A stretch of DNA of 13,670 bases. Source: Hydrogenothermaceae bacterium (GTDB lineage Bacteria; Aquificota; Aquificia; Aquificales; Hydrogenothermaceae). How positions within the stretch are numbered: position 1 is the first letter of the stretch; each line of letters starts with the position of its first letter. The stretch spans positions 1 to 13,670 of the forward strand of contig JALSSG010000116.1 in assembly GCA_026984355.1 (NCBI GenBank), given 5' to 3'. Shown here in pieces: positions 6,435-13,670 of the stretch. Position numbers and translations under genes: made by a program. A model generated the notes under the pieces. It saw nothing but the letters and a program-made list of their open reading frames with translations, had not been told where the DNA came from and did no database searches.

Positions 6435-6683
6435 ATGATTTGCTGTCCAGACTGCGGTTCTTCCCAATGCATAAAAGACGGCAAAGTAAACAACAAACAA
6501 ACCTACCTGTGTAAAGAATGTTATAGGAGGTTTATTGTAAATCCAGCCAAAAGACACCATACACCAAAAGAGAAAAAAATGGCTATACTCCTTTATAAAG
6601 AAGGAAACTCTATCCGGGCGATATCTTCTATCCTTGGAATACCATTTACTACAGTAGCTTACTGGATAAAAAAGTATCACTGA
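6435..6683 (+). CDS. Orphan IS1 InsA-like zinc-ribbon/HTH protein
   Basis: The 82 residues match the layout of IS1 InsA (about 91 residues). A zinc ribbon uses C4-PD-C7 and C26-KE-C29, with the typical CGS...K-x-GK...QTYLCKEC spacing, and a helix-turn-helix follows (about residues 43-80, with GNSIRAISSILGIPFTTVAYWIKK). In IS1, InsA binds the element ends and represses transcription, and a -1 frameshift on A-rich bases joins it to InsB to make transposase. A heptamer A-AAA-AAG sits in the right frame at 6668-6674, but no InsB follows: the -1 frame stops at 6728-6730, and the region codes on the other strand for nirDL, whose last codons overlap this gene by 7 bases. AAGGGGG at 6422-6428 is a strong ribosome site. 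Base composition (about 37% G+C by hand count) is like that of its neighbours. It is either an IS remnant or a retained DNA-binding regulator. Confidence 0.75.
   Translation: MICCPDCGSSQCIKDGKVNNKQTYLCKECYRRFIVNPAKRHHTPKEKKMAILLYKEGNSIRAISSILGIPFTTVAYWIKKYH
6668..6674 (+). other. -1 slippery heptamer A-AAA-AAG near the end of the InsA-like gene
   Basis: In the gene's frame the codons read ATA-AAA-AAG, giving the heptamer A AAA AAG, a well-known efficient -1 frameshift signal (as in dnaX) and a close relative of the IS1 signal. The zero-frame stop follows two codons later. Slippage here would add only about 18 residues before TAG at 6728-6730. Confidence 0.5.
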
Positions 6684-7696
6684 ATATGTTCTTCTTCCCA
6701 CTGGTAATAGTCCTCTGTAAAGTATTTTAGTCTAACTTTTTTAAACTCCTTTGTAGAGTAGAGTATATAAAAATCATCTACGTTCGTTTCCTCTTTCATG
6801 CTTCTAACAACATTTTCTACTTCCTGTTTGGTTTTTCCGTGAACCATAGAAAATAGATTGTACTTCCAGTACTGATTGGTAGTCCTCAAATAACAGTGTG
6901 TTACTGCTTTATAGGAAGCAAGTATTTTCCCAACTTCATCTACTTTTTCCTCTGGTACCTTCCATACCACCATACCATTTGCTTTAAACCCTGCTCTCCT
7001 ATGATTTAAAATACCAGCGAATCTCCTCATAAACCCTTCTTCTTTTAGCTGATTTAATTTGTTCACCAGCTCTTGCTGTGTAATTCCTATTTTTTGTGCA
7101 TAATGTTTGAATGGGTATCTTTCTAAAGGAATATCAAATTGAGTTTCTTTTACTATAAGTTTTTCTCTTTGTGTAAGTTTTCTCTTTGCTGTTATTTTTT
7201 CTTTATAACTTTCTTTTGAGGTGTCTGTACCCTTTGGATTTAGTTTTACACCTATTTTAAAGAACTTTAATGTTCTTAAAATAACAAATTTTTTTACTTT
7301 TGTTTTTTCTGCCAATATTTCTACTGTCTTTTCAAGTCCAAGTTTACTATCTGGTGGAACAGCTATAGTAAACCAGAGATTAAATTCGTTGTTTCTCTCA
7401 TAATTATGACTTACTCCTGGATGCTGATTAATAATATTTGCTACCTGTAAAAGCCTATCTTTATCTACACTAAAAGCTACTAAAGAACTGTCATATCCAA
7501 GGGACTTTGTATCATATATAGGTGATATCTGTCTTATTATTTTTTTCTCTTTTAAATCCTGTAATATTGATAAAAGCTCGTCTTCTGTTATTGATAGATT
7601 TTCTGCAAGTTTTTCAAATGGTCTTATATCTATAGGTAATCCTTCCTGTATTTTGTTTAATACTTCAATAGTTTTTTCTTCTGTTTTTGTAATCAT
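6677..7696 (-). CDS. nirDL: Fused siroheme decarboxylase NirDL (two AsnC-type domains)
   Basis: The enzyme removes two acetate carboxyl groups from siroheme to give 12,18-didecarboxysiroheme, the branch into heme d1. The 339 residues hold two Lrp/AsnC-like halves. Residues 1-150 resemble NirD/AhbA, with winged helix, SPIYD, and SHNYER at 96-101. Residues 172-335 resemble NirL/AhbB, with NHRRAGF at 231-237 and THCYLR at 266-271. The His/Tyr/Arg positions in the two SHNYER/THCYLR motifs are those implicated in substrate binding in the family. In Pseudomonas these are separate proteins (NirD, L, G, H); single-chain NirDL is known from Hydrogenobacter. An AGGAGG site precedes the ATG, which overlaps the nirE stop (ATGA). 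It is the last gene of the nir operon, and its end overlaps the convergent InsA-like gene. A true transcription factor is unlikely given both catalytic motifs and the operon. Confidence 0.93.
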   Translation of the reverse strand: MITKTEEKTIEVLNKIQEGLPIDIRPFEKLAENLSITEDELLSILQDLKEKKIIRQISPIYDTKSLGYDSSLVAFSVDKDRLLQVANIINQHPGVSHNYERNNEFNLWFTIAVPPDSKLGLEKTVEILAEKTKVKKFVILRTLKFFKIGVKLNPKGTDTSKESYKEKITAKRKLTQREKLIVKETQFDIPLERYPFKHYAQKIGITQQELVNKLNQLKEEGFMRRFAGILNHRRAGFKANGMVVWKVPEEKVDEVGKILASYKAVTHCYLRTTNQYWKYNLFSMVHGKTKQEVENVVRSMKEETNVDDFYILYSTKEFKKVRLKYFTEDYYQWEEEHIQ

Positions 7697-8463
7697 ACTA
7701 TTTCCTCCTGTAGCTTTAATAACATTTCTGGTTTAAACCACTGAATAAGGTTTCTAAGTTTTACTACTTTTCCTACTACCATTACAGCTGGTGGTTTTAT
7801 ATCTATATTTTCTGTTAATATTTTTTCCAACGTTGTTTCTATAACTGATTGATACTTTGTTGTACCTTTATATATAAAGGCAACTGGTTCTTTTGGGTCT
7901 CTTCCTATATGGATAAGTTTTTTAGCTATAAATTTTCTATTACTTACGCACATTAAAAAAATAAGTGTATCTATACCTTTTAAAGACTCCCAGTTTATAG
8001 AAGTTCTTTTTTTCTCTGGTGTCTCATGACCGGTTATGACAGCAAACGAAGATGATAAACCTCTATGGGTTATAGGAATACCTGCATAAGCTGGAACACT
8101 TACCGCTGATGTTATTCCTGGAACTATTTCAAAAGGTATTTTGTATTTTCTAAGAAAAATAGCTTCCTCTCCTCCTCTACCAAATACAAAAGGGTCTCCT
8201 CCTTTTAACCTAACAACAGTGTGATAATGTCTTGCGTAAAAAAGAAGTAAATCGTTTATTTCTTCCTGTGTCTTTGTATGTTTTCCATCTTCTTTTCCTA
8301 CATAAACCAATCTACAATCTGGCTTGGCTATATCTAAAATCTGCGGATTTATCAGTCTATCGTAAAGTATCACATCAGCATTTTTTAAGATTTTATATGC
8401 TTTAACTGTTAAAAGTTCTGGGTCTCCTGGTCCAGCTCCAACTAAATAAACTTTTCCAGCCAT
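7693..8463 (-). CDS. nirE: Uroporphyrinogen-III C-methyltransferase
   Basis: This SAM-dependent SUMT converts uroporphyrinogen III to precorrin-2, the entry to siroheme, heme d1 and cobalamin. At 256 residues it is a single-domain CobA/NirE type without the CysG dehydrogenase part. Hallmarks are VGAGPGDPELLT (8-19), YDRL (34-37), the SAM loop GGDPFVFGRGGEE (88-100), PGITSA (115-120) and PITHRG (130-135). The name nirE rests on its place between nirF and nirDL; by sequence it could equally be called cobA and may serve other tetrapyrrole branches. GGAGGT precedes the start, the gap to nirF is 16 bases, and the stop overlaps the nirDL start. Precorrin-2 dehydrogenase and sirohydrochlorin ferrochelatase are absent from the window and must lie elsewhere. 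Confidence 0.95.
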   Translation of the reverse strand: MAGKVYLVGAGPGDPELLTVKAYKILKNADVILYDRLINPQILDIAKPDCRLVYVGKEDGKHTKTQEEINDLLLFYARHYHTVVRLKGGDPFVFGRGGEEAIFLRKYKIPFEIVPGITSAVSVPAYAGIPITHRGLSSSFAVITGHETPEKKRTSINWESLKGIDTLIFLMCVSNRKFIAKKLIHIGRDPKEPVAFIYKGTTKYQSVIETTLEKILTENIDIKPPAVMVVGKVVKLRNLIQWFKPEMLLKLQEEIV

Positions 8464-8479
8464 AACTATCTACCTCCAA

Positions 8480-9544
8480 TTATCGTTTTATAAAAATCCC
8501 TGATGGAGATGGGATAGGTATTTCCTTTATAACTGTCCAGTTTGCTGTATTAAAAATTTTGATTTTGTTTTCAAAATAAGATGAAAGATATAATCTTTGT
8601 CCATCTTTTGAAAATCTAAAGTGCATAACCCTTTCCCCTGCTTTTATATTTTTTATAACCTTGTTGTTTTTTAGACTAATTACAGATATGTAGTTTTCTT
8701 TATTGCCACTATAGTTAACAACTATATAATTCCCAATTGGTGATACTGAAACAAATACAGGAAAGCCAATTAACTCTATGAAACCTTTATAAGAAAAGTT
8801 TTGTAAGTCTATCATATGAATTTTGTTATCACCAACAGCTGGAATATAAGCTTTTGTACCGTATATTCCCCATGTACCAAAATGTGGAATTTTTAGAGGA
8901 ATTCCTTCTTTTAACTCTTTTAGTTTTTGTTTTGTATAAAGAAAATTTTTGAGATTTAAAATTCCTATACTGCTTTCTTTAAAAAATCCAACGATGTAAG
9001 TTTCCCCTTTTAAAAGGGCATCAAAAGGCATACTGCCAACATCTTCAAATTTTTTTACAGGTCTAAAGCCTTCATTTTTATCTAAAATCCATATCTGGTT
9101 TTTATCCATAAGTGAAAAGACTATATATCTACCATCTGTTTTAATTCCTACATTTCGCGAATCTGTATAAACTTTTTTCTGTGGAGTTAAATCTTTTTCA
9201 AGAATTACAACAATTTTAGGGTCATAATGAGCAACAGCAATGTAGTTTTTTAAGATAGTAAAACCAATACCGCTGTTTCCTGTTTTTTTCTTTTTTACAA
9301 GAGTATCATCTTTTGTATTAAGTAAAGATATATACCCATCTCTACTTATTATGTATGCTTTATTAGCACTATATGGGTCAAACTTCAAAACAGCATGGTT
9401 TAGGTTACCTAAACCACATATCTCTTTTTTTAATTCAAATCTGTCTATTACAGACACACACCCATTTTCTCTTTCAATAACATAAACCTTTTCATATGCA
9501 AAAGCTGTAGAAAAAAATAATACTAATAAAATTAGATATAACAT
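8480..9544 (-). CDS. nirF: Heme d1 biosynthesis protein NirF
   Basis: NirF is a periplasmic beta-propeller related to the d1 domain of NirS and needed for a late step of heme d1 formation; its exact reaction is still debated. The 354 residues begin with a Sec signal peptide (MLYLILLVLFFSTAFA, cleavage about 16/17). They continue as repeated propeller blades, with motifs such as YIISRDGYISLLN (63-75) and the end ...MHFRFSKDGQRLYLSSYFENKIKIFN. H50 in NLNHAV lies where the d1-family axial or catalytic histidine is expected. Unlike the Pseudomonas protein, described as a lipoprotein, I see no lipobox cysteine, so this form is probably soluble. The start lies 13 bases inside the end of nirJ, with GAGG upstream. 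Identification relies on the propeller pattern plus the operon. Confidence 0.85.
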   Translation of the reverse strand: MLYLILLVLFFSTAFAYEKVYVIERENGCVSVIDRFELKKEICGLGNLNHAVLKFDPYSANKAYIISRDGYISLLNTKDDTLVKKKKTGNSGIGFTILKNYIAVAHYDPKIVVILEKDLTPQKKVYTDSRNVGIKTDGRYIVFSLMDKNQIWILDKNEGFRPVKKFEDVGSMPFDALLKGETYIVGFFKESSIGILNLKNFLYTKQKLKELKEGIPLKIPHFGTWGIYGTKAYIPAVGDNKIHMIDLQNFSYKGFIELIGFPVFVSVSPIGNYIVVNYSGNKENYISVISLKNNKVIKNIKAGERVMHFRFSKDGQRLYLSSYFENKIKIFNTANWTVIKEIPIPSPSGIFIKR

Positions 9545-10620
9545 GCTGGATCCTCTGATTTGTAATTTCCATAAGTAAAAAATGCTCTTGGACGTGAGCT
9601 TCCATTACAGATTTCTATATATCTACATTTTGAACACTTTCCATCTAAAACTCGTGGATAATGATTGAGCATTTTTATAAGCTTGCTTTCTTCAAGTATT
9701 TGTTTTAATGGTTTTTCTCTTATATTACCTACACTGTGATGATAAAATGTATCTGGTTTTACATTACCCTGATAATCTATGTTTAGAATTTTATCTCCAG
9801 AACGATTACCACCCCATCTTTTTAGTCTGTCATAAAACTCTTGTGCTTTTGTTGGATATCTCTCTTTAAATTTTTGATAAAGGTAAACAGCATCAGCTTC
9901 ATTATTTCCTGTAACTACATCTATAGGGATTTTATTTTCAACATAGAAAAATGATTTTTCTATAATCAGGTCTACAGCTTTTTTATAAAAATCTTTCAAA
10001 AGCTCAGAAAGGTTCTGACCTCTACCTGAATATACAAGGTGAGAGATATATATTTTTGGGATATTTTCCTGCTCAGTTAGGTGAAAAATAAATTTTAAGC
10101 TACTATAGGTATCAGGAGTTAGAGTAAACCTTAGACCAACTTTTAGCTTATGTTCTAAGCATAATCTTATTGCAGATAAAGATTTTTCATAAGCACCTTT
10201 TTTTCCTCTAAAAAAATCATGAATCTCTTTTTTTCCATCAATACTTATACCTACATAGTTAAAATTTTCTTTTATTTTGCCTATGTTTTGATGATTTATC
10301 AAAAGGCCGTTAGTTGATAGATAAGTAATAATCCCTTCTTCTTTTATACGATATGCAATGTCAAATAGGTCTTTACGAAGTAAAGGTTCTCCACCAGAAA
10401 GTATAACTATCTTTATATTATTTTGCTTTAACTGCGGTATAAAATTAATAATCTCATCATACGTTAGTTCTCCATCTACAAACTGATTTGCAGAAGAATA
10501 ACAATGTTGACAGTTTAGATTACATCTATTTGTAAGGTTCCATATAAGAACTCTTCCGTTAAAGGTTCTTGCTTTTTTTCCTTCTAAAACCTCTCTTATA
10601 TACTCAGTTATTCTAAGCAT
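9532..10620 (-). CDS. nirJ: Radical SAM heme d1 biosynthesis protein NirJ
   Basis: NirJ replaces two propionate side chains of didecarboxysiroheme by oxo groups, using SAM and an Fe-S cluster in the cytoplasm. The 362-residue protein has the radical SAM motif C33-x3-C37-x2-C40 (NRCNLNCQHCYSS), GGEPLLRKD for SAM binding at about 76-84, and a C-terminal SPASM-like set C329, C332, C338 and C360 for an auxiliary cluster. Length and domain order match NirJ. Its ATG overlaps the preceding NirN-like gene's TGA by one base (TGATG), and its end overlaps nirF by 13 bases, so translation is coupled. Close relatives that could be confused with it are AhbC and AhbD of the alternative heme pathway; the flanking nirS, nirF and d1-type genes favour NirJ. 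Confidence 0.92.
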   Translation of the reverse strand: MLRITEYIREVLEGKKARTFNGRVLIWNLTNRCNLNCQHCYSSANQFVDGELTYDEIINFIPQLKQNNIKIVILSGGEPLLRKDLFDIAYRIKEEGIITYLSTNGLLINHQNIGKIKENFNYVGISIDGKKEIHDFFRGKKGAYEKSLSAIRLCLEHKLKVGLRFTLTPDTYSSLKFIFHLTEQENIPKIYISHLVYSGRGQNLSELLKDFYKKAVDLIIEKSFFYVENKIPIDVVTGNNEADAVYLYQKFKERYPTKAQEFYDRLKRWGGNRSGDKILNIDYQGNVKPDTFYHHSVGNIREKPLKQILEESKLIKMLNHYPRVLDGKCSKCRYIEICNGSSRPRAFFTYGNYKSEDPACYI

Positions 10621-12269
10621 CAGTTTTCCTCTTTAAATGTTTTTATGAAGGAAACTATTGCTTCTAACTCTTCTTTAGAAAAGTTAAATCTTGGCATATA
10701 GTTTTCCTTATATCCTAAAAGTTTGTATGTACCACCGGGATTTAAAATCTGAGCCATTATAAGACTGTCATCTCTTGTGGAAGCTATTTTTTTGAAAGAT
10801 GGTGCAAATGCCTCTTCTAGTGGATGATGACAGCCCCAGCATTTTTGTATATAAATCTGTTTTCCTAAAAGCTGTGGAAGAAATTTTCTGGTTTTATTTA
10901 CATAGTTATATTTCCCAACTGGTAAAGATGCAGGAAATTTTTTTATCTGTTTTAATGTTTTTGAATTTAATAAAACCAAATAACCATCTTTATCATAGAT
11001 AGAAAGATAAGCTATATTTCCATCTCCAGAAAATTCTGTATGAAGATACCTTTTTCCTGAAACTATAGTAATTTCTTTATGATGTAAATTTCTTTTATTA
11101 ATAAGTGCCACTTTATCTGAAGAAACATCTGTCCATAAATAAGGTGTATCTGGGTGAGTTCTTACAAAAAAACCAGCTCCTGAAAGTTTTATCTGTTTTT
11201 CTAATTTCCAGTTATACATTCTCCATATAGATAAAACAGGACTTTTTATATGCCTTGTTGCAAAATAAAAATTTCCATTTTGATACCAGACAGCTACAGA
11301 AAAAAGATGAGGCATAGATGGAATAGAACTTTCAAACACCAAATTTCCATCTTTTAAGCTATAAACCTGTAGTTTTTTTTCTTTTTTTGAGCTTCCAATT
11401 ATATATCTGTCGAATGGGTCTATAAAAAAACCTGTTATTGGACTTTTTGTAGGAAAACTTTTTATATTAAAATCTTTTAGATTAAGTATATATATCCCTT
11501 GTTTATCTCTAAAAGTAAAAACTGCCTGTGATTTTTTGTACAAAGAGTATATAGCAGATATTTTCCCATCTAACTTTAAAACTTTTACAGGCTTTAGACT
11601 AATTTTGTCTAAAATTACAATACTTTCAGGAAGCCAACAGGATGCTAAAACATACTTTCCATCTGCAGAAACATCAATATTCCTTAGATATATACAGGGT
11701 CTTATCTTCCTTTTAAATTTTGCATCCTTTAAATCAACCTTTGACACCCATCCATCTCTAGATGGTATAAATACCTGACTTTTTGAAAACTTTATTCCTC
11801 CATGAACATTACTTACATTAAACTTGCCTAAAATCTTTTCATTTTCTAAAACCCATATAGAACTTTTTCCTCTTTCTACTAAAAGAGTTATGTTTCTCAA
11901 ATCAGTAAAAGGCTTAATATCTATACTTTGATTTAAGACCTGCAGACTATCTAAGATATTTTTTTGTTTCCAGATAACTTTTTTTGGTGTTTTTAAAAAA
12001 TTATAAAGTTGCTCTATCTGCTGTTTAGAAAAAGAAGGAAATGAAGGCATAGATGTTGCAGGAATTCCATTTTTAATAATATTTTCAAACTTTTCTAAAG
12101 AGATATTTTTCATAAAAATAGGTAGTAATGGAGGTGCTAATTTCCCTAATCTATTTTCTCCATGACACTTTGCACAGTACTTTTTGTATAAAACATCTTC
12201 CCCTCCCAGACAATAGGAGGGGATAAAAAGCAGCAGCAAAGCTACTAGATTTATCATTTTAATAAACAT
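10620..12269 (-). CDS. nirN: NirN-like cytochrome c - d1 propeller - cytochrome c protein
   Basis: NirN is a periplasmic NirS relative that oxidises dihydro-heme d1 to heme d1 in the last cofactor step. The 549 residues comprise a signal peptide (about 1-22), a cytochrome c domain with C32-AK-C35-H36 and M74 as likely sixth ligand, and a d1-type propeller from about residue 126 to 462. A second cytochrome c domain follows (about 468-549) with C477-WG-C480-H481 and M525. In my by-eye alignment to NirS, the proximal His is kept (H156 in VHGG), as are H321 and H372 (RTHP), but the NirS active-site FLHDGG histidine is replaced (ITGFF, near 278-282). That favours NirN over a second nitrite reductase. 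NirN is usually about 490-500 residues with one heme c, so the C-terminal domain is extra. An alternative start at 12257 lies just after the nirS stop but would lose the positive n-region. Confidence 0.85.
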   Translation of the reverse strand: MFIKMINLVALLLLFIPSYCLGGEDVLYKKYCAKCHGENRLGKLAPPLLPIFMKNISLEKFENIIKNGIPATSMPSFPSFSKQQIEQLYNFLKTPKKVIWKQKNILDSLQVLNQSIDIKPFTDLRNITLLVERGKSSIWVLENEKILGKFNVSNVHGGIKFSKSQVFIPSRDGWVSKVDLKDAKFKRKIRPCIYLRNIDVSADGKYVLASCWLPESIVILDKISLKPVKVLKLDGKISAIYSLYKKSQAVFTFRDKQGIYILNLKDFNIKSFPTKSPITGFFIDPFDRYIIGSSKKEKKLQVYSLKDGNLVFESSIPSMPHLFSVAVWYQNGNFYFATRHIKSPVLSIWRMYNWKLEKQIKLSGAGFFVRTHPDTPYLWTDVSSDKVALINKRNLHHKEITIVSGKRYLHTEFSGDGNIAYLSIYDKDGYLVLLNSKTLKQIKKFPASLPVGKYNYVNKTRKFLPQLLGKQIYIQKCWGCHHPLEEAFAPSFKKIASTRDDSLIMAQILNPGGTYKLLGYKENYMPRFNFSKEELEAIVSFIKTFKEEN

Positions 12270-13670
12270 CTCTCATAGTGTTATATACGTTAAATTTACC
12301 TGTTGGTGTTCTTACCCAATCTCCTGTTATAGCCTTTTTGAGCTTTAGAGTATGAGCATCATATACCAGTATAGCTGTTGGTTCTGTTTTCTTTCCCCAT
12401 ACAGATACCCACACCTCTTTACCGTATTTATCAAAATCAAAATGAACCACTCTTCCTTTGTATTTTTTAGGGATTTCTATTGTTTTAACTACTTTTAGTG
12501 TCTTTTTATCAATTACATGAAAACTTCTTTGTAAGTGAGGGTCTGGATTTAAAGGTCTGTCTGCAAAAATATAAGGAACTTTTGGATGTGTTTTTACAAA
12601 GAGATTTCCTCCACCTTCTCCAGGGAGCTTTATTCTTGCTACAACCTTCCATGCATATTCAGGGAAGTTTCTTTTATCAACGCCTATACATACTACAGAA
12701 GGCTCTCCAATATGACCTGTACACCATATAGGACCATATTTATCATGGTAAACATTTGCTCCTCTTCCTGGATGTGGTTTTGTTCCTGTGTCAACTATAG
12801 CTTCTAACTCTTTTTCTACAGTATCAATAACTACCACTTTATTTCTCATATTTGCTGCAACAAGGAAGTATCTTTTTGAAAAGTCCCAACCACCATCATG
12901 TAAAAATCTTTCAGCGTCTATCATCGCAACTTTTAGGTTATGTATGTCAGAGTAATCAACAAGCCACACTTTACCTGTTTCTTTCATATTTACAACCCAT
13001 TCTGGTTCTTCATGAGAAGCTACAATAGAAGCTACTCTGGTTTCTCTCATAAACTCATTTGTATCGTAGGTATAATCACTTGTACCTACAATTTTTAAAG
13101 GCTCTAATGTCTGACCGTCCATTATTACAAAAGATGGAGGCCAATAACATCCAACAATAGCAAGTTTATCTTTATAATTTCCAAACTTTCCTGAATACTT
13201 ACTAACATCAACAGAACGAGCGTCATAACATGCTTTAACTTCTGCTACTTTATCAGGTTTTGGAAGCCAAAGGTCTATAAGGGTAACCTTTCCATCTCTT
13301 CCAATAGAATAAAAGTATCTACCAGAAGCCGAAGCCCTGAGTATATGTACTGCAAAACCTGTATCTACAATATTAACAAGTTCCTTTCTTGTACCATCTA
13401 TAATAGCGACTTTACCTACATCTCTTAAAATCACTCCAAAGAAGTTTTGCCAGTCTCTATCGTGAGCAGGAGATGTAGGTCTTTCGTCAACAGGAACAAA
13501 CACCTTCCATGTAGCTTTTATCTGTTCTAAAGACCTTTCTGGAGGTTCAGGAGGAGGATTAAAAAGATACTTTGCAAGAAGTTTTATTTCATCTTTAGTC
13601 AAAACACCTTGTTTTCCCCAATCTGGCATACCTCCGGGAGTTCCATAGTAGATAAAAGCTTCAACAGCTT
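12259..13670 (-). CDS. nirS: Cytochrome cd1 nitrite reductase (N-terminus beyond the window)
   Basis: NirS reduces nitrite to NO in the periplasm during denitrification. The window shows the last 470 residues. The frame stays open to the right edge, so an ATG at 13629 is internal and the signal peptide and CxxCH are outside. What remains of the cytochrome c domain includes GTPGGMPDW, with the methionine heme ligand at 13627-13629. The d1 propeller is intact. The proximal heme d1 histidine is in GFAVHILR (codon 13345-13347), and the two active-site histidines are in RFLHDGGW (12898-12900) and KPHPGRGAN (12772-12774). The protein ends in TGKFNVYNTMRDVY, as NirS does. All catalytic residues are present, so it should be active. 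It is the first nir gene visible here; the next gene starts 11 bases before its stop. Confidence 0.97.
   Translation of the reverse strand, partial: AVEAFIYYGTPGGMPDWGKQGVLTKDEIKLLAKYLFNPPPEPPERSLEQIKATWKVFVPVDERPTSPAHDRDWQNFFGVILRDVGKVAIIDGTRKELVNIVDTGFAVHILRASASGRYFYSIGRDGKVTLIDLWLPKPDKVAEVKACYDARSVDVSKYSGKFGNYKDKLAIVGCYWPPSFVIMDGQTLEPLKIVGTSDYTYDTNEFMRETRVASIVASHEEPEWVVNMKETGKVWLVDYSDIHNLKVAMIDAERFLHDGGWDFSKRYFLVAANMRNKVVVIDTVEKELEAIVDTGTKPHPGRGANVYHDKYGPIWCTGHIGEPSVVCIGVDKRNFPEYAWKVVARIKLPGEGGGNLFVKTHPKVPYIFADRPLNPDPHLQRSFHVIDKKTLKVVKTIEIPKKYKGRVVHFDFDKYGKEVWVSVWGKKTEPTAILVYDAHTLKLKKAITGDWVRTPTGKFNVYNTMRDVY

Noticed and set aside
6435..6683. A complete IS1-type insertion sequence
   Set aside because: There is no InsB frame, no matching inverted repeat on the right side, no target duplication, and the right flank is the intact nirDL gene. 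Base composition equals that of neighbours.
6384..6701. A 105-residue leftward open frame over the InsA-like gene
   Set aside because: It is antisense to a gene with clear zinc-ribbon and HTH motifs, lacks a recognisable domain, and the sense gene has a far better promoter and ribosome site.
6677..7696. An Lrp/AsnC transcription regulator
   Set aside because: Two fused AsnC halves with SHNYER and THCYLR motifs inside a heme d1 operon identify siroheme decarboxylase.
10620..12269. A second nitrite reductase (NirS paralogue)
   Set aside because: One of the two active-site histidines of NirS appears replaced, and the operon position among cofactor genes fits NirN.
12498..12807. Rightward small frames inside nirS (also 10799-11002 and 11536-11778 in nirN)
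   Set aside because: Antisense shadows of well-conserved propeller and cytochrome genes with no motifs of their own.

Overview
This AT-rich window (roughly one third G+C) fits a thermophilic, chemolithotrophic bacterium of the Aquificota, most likely the Hydrogenothermaceae (Sulfurihydrogenibium/Persephonella type). That placement is inferred from codon and protein style, a fused NirDL siroheme decarboxylase, very tight gene packing and the gene mix. It was not confirmed by any search.

Left part (1-4.0 kb). The tail of an upstream gene and a 290-residue exported beta-barrel-like protein read rightwards. They meet a leftward block: leuA (2-isopropylmalate synthase), a membrane-anchored M23 peptidase, and tRNA-Ala(GGC). 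The tRNA has its own promoter directly after the peptidase stop codon.

Middle (4.0-6.7 kb). A divergent promoter region separates leuA from a rightward group: rubredoxin, a two-helix DUF2892 membrane protein and an Mre11/SbcD-type nuclease with all phosphoesterase motifs but no Rad50/SbcC beside it. A convergent Rrf2-family regulator with three Fe-S type cysteines follows. Next comes a 202-base intergenic region, the longest in the window, packed with inverted repeats and two divergent promoters. It leads into a lone 82-residue IS1 InsA-like zinc-ribbon/HTH protein that has no InsB partner.

Right part (6.7-13.67 kb). One tightly overlapping leftward operon for cytochrome cd1 nitrite reductase and its heme d1 cofactor: nirS (cut by the right edge), a NirN-like protein with an extra C-terminal cytochrome c domain, nirJ, nirF, nirE and a fused nirDL. 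NirE methylates uroporphyrinogen III towards siroheme; NirDL decarboxylates siroheme; NirJ is the radical SAM step; NirF and NirN act in the periplasm; NirS is the final enzyme. Precorrin-2 dehydrogenase/ferrochelatase is not in the window.

The most unusual points are the NirN-cytochrome c fusion, which may supply the role of the missing NirC; the orphan InsA-like gene, with a near-consensus promoter, a 31-base palindrome at its predicted start and a preserved -1 slippery heptamer; and the palindrome-rich control region it shares with the Fe-S regulator. No CRISPR array, rRNA, complete mobile element or strong intrinsic terminator was seen, and no gene-free stretch exceeds 300 bases.
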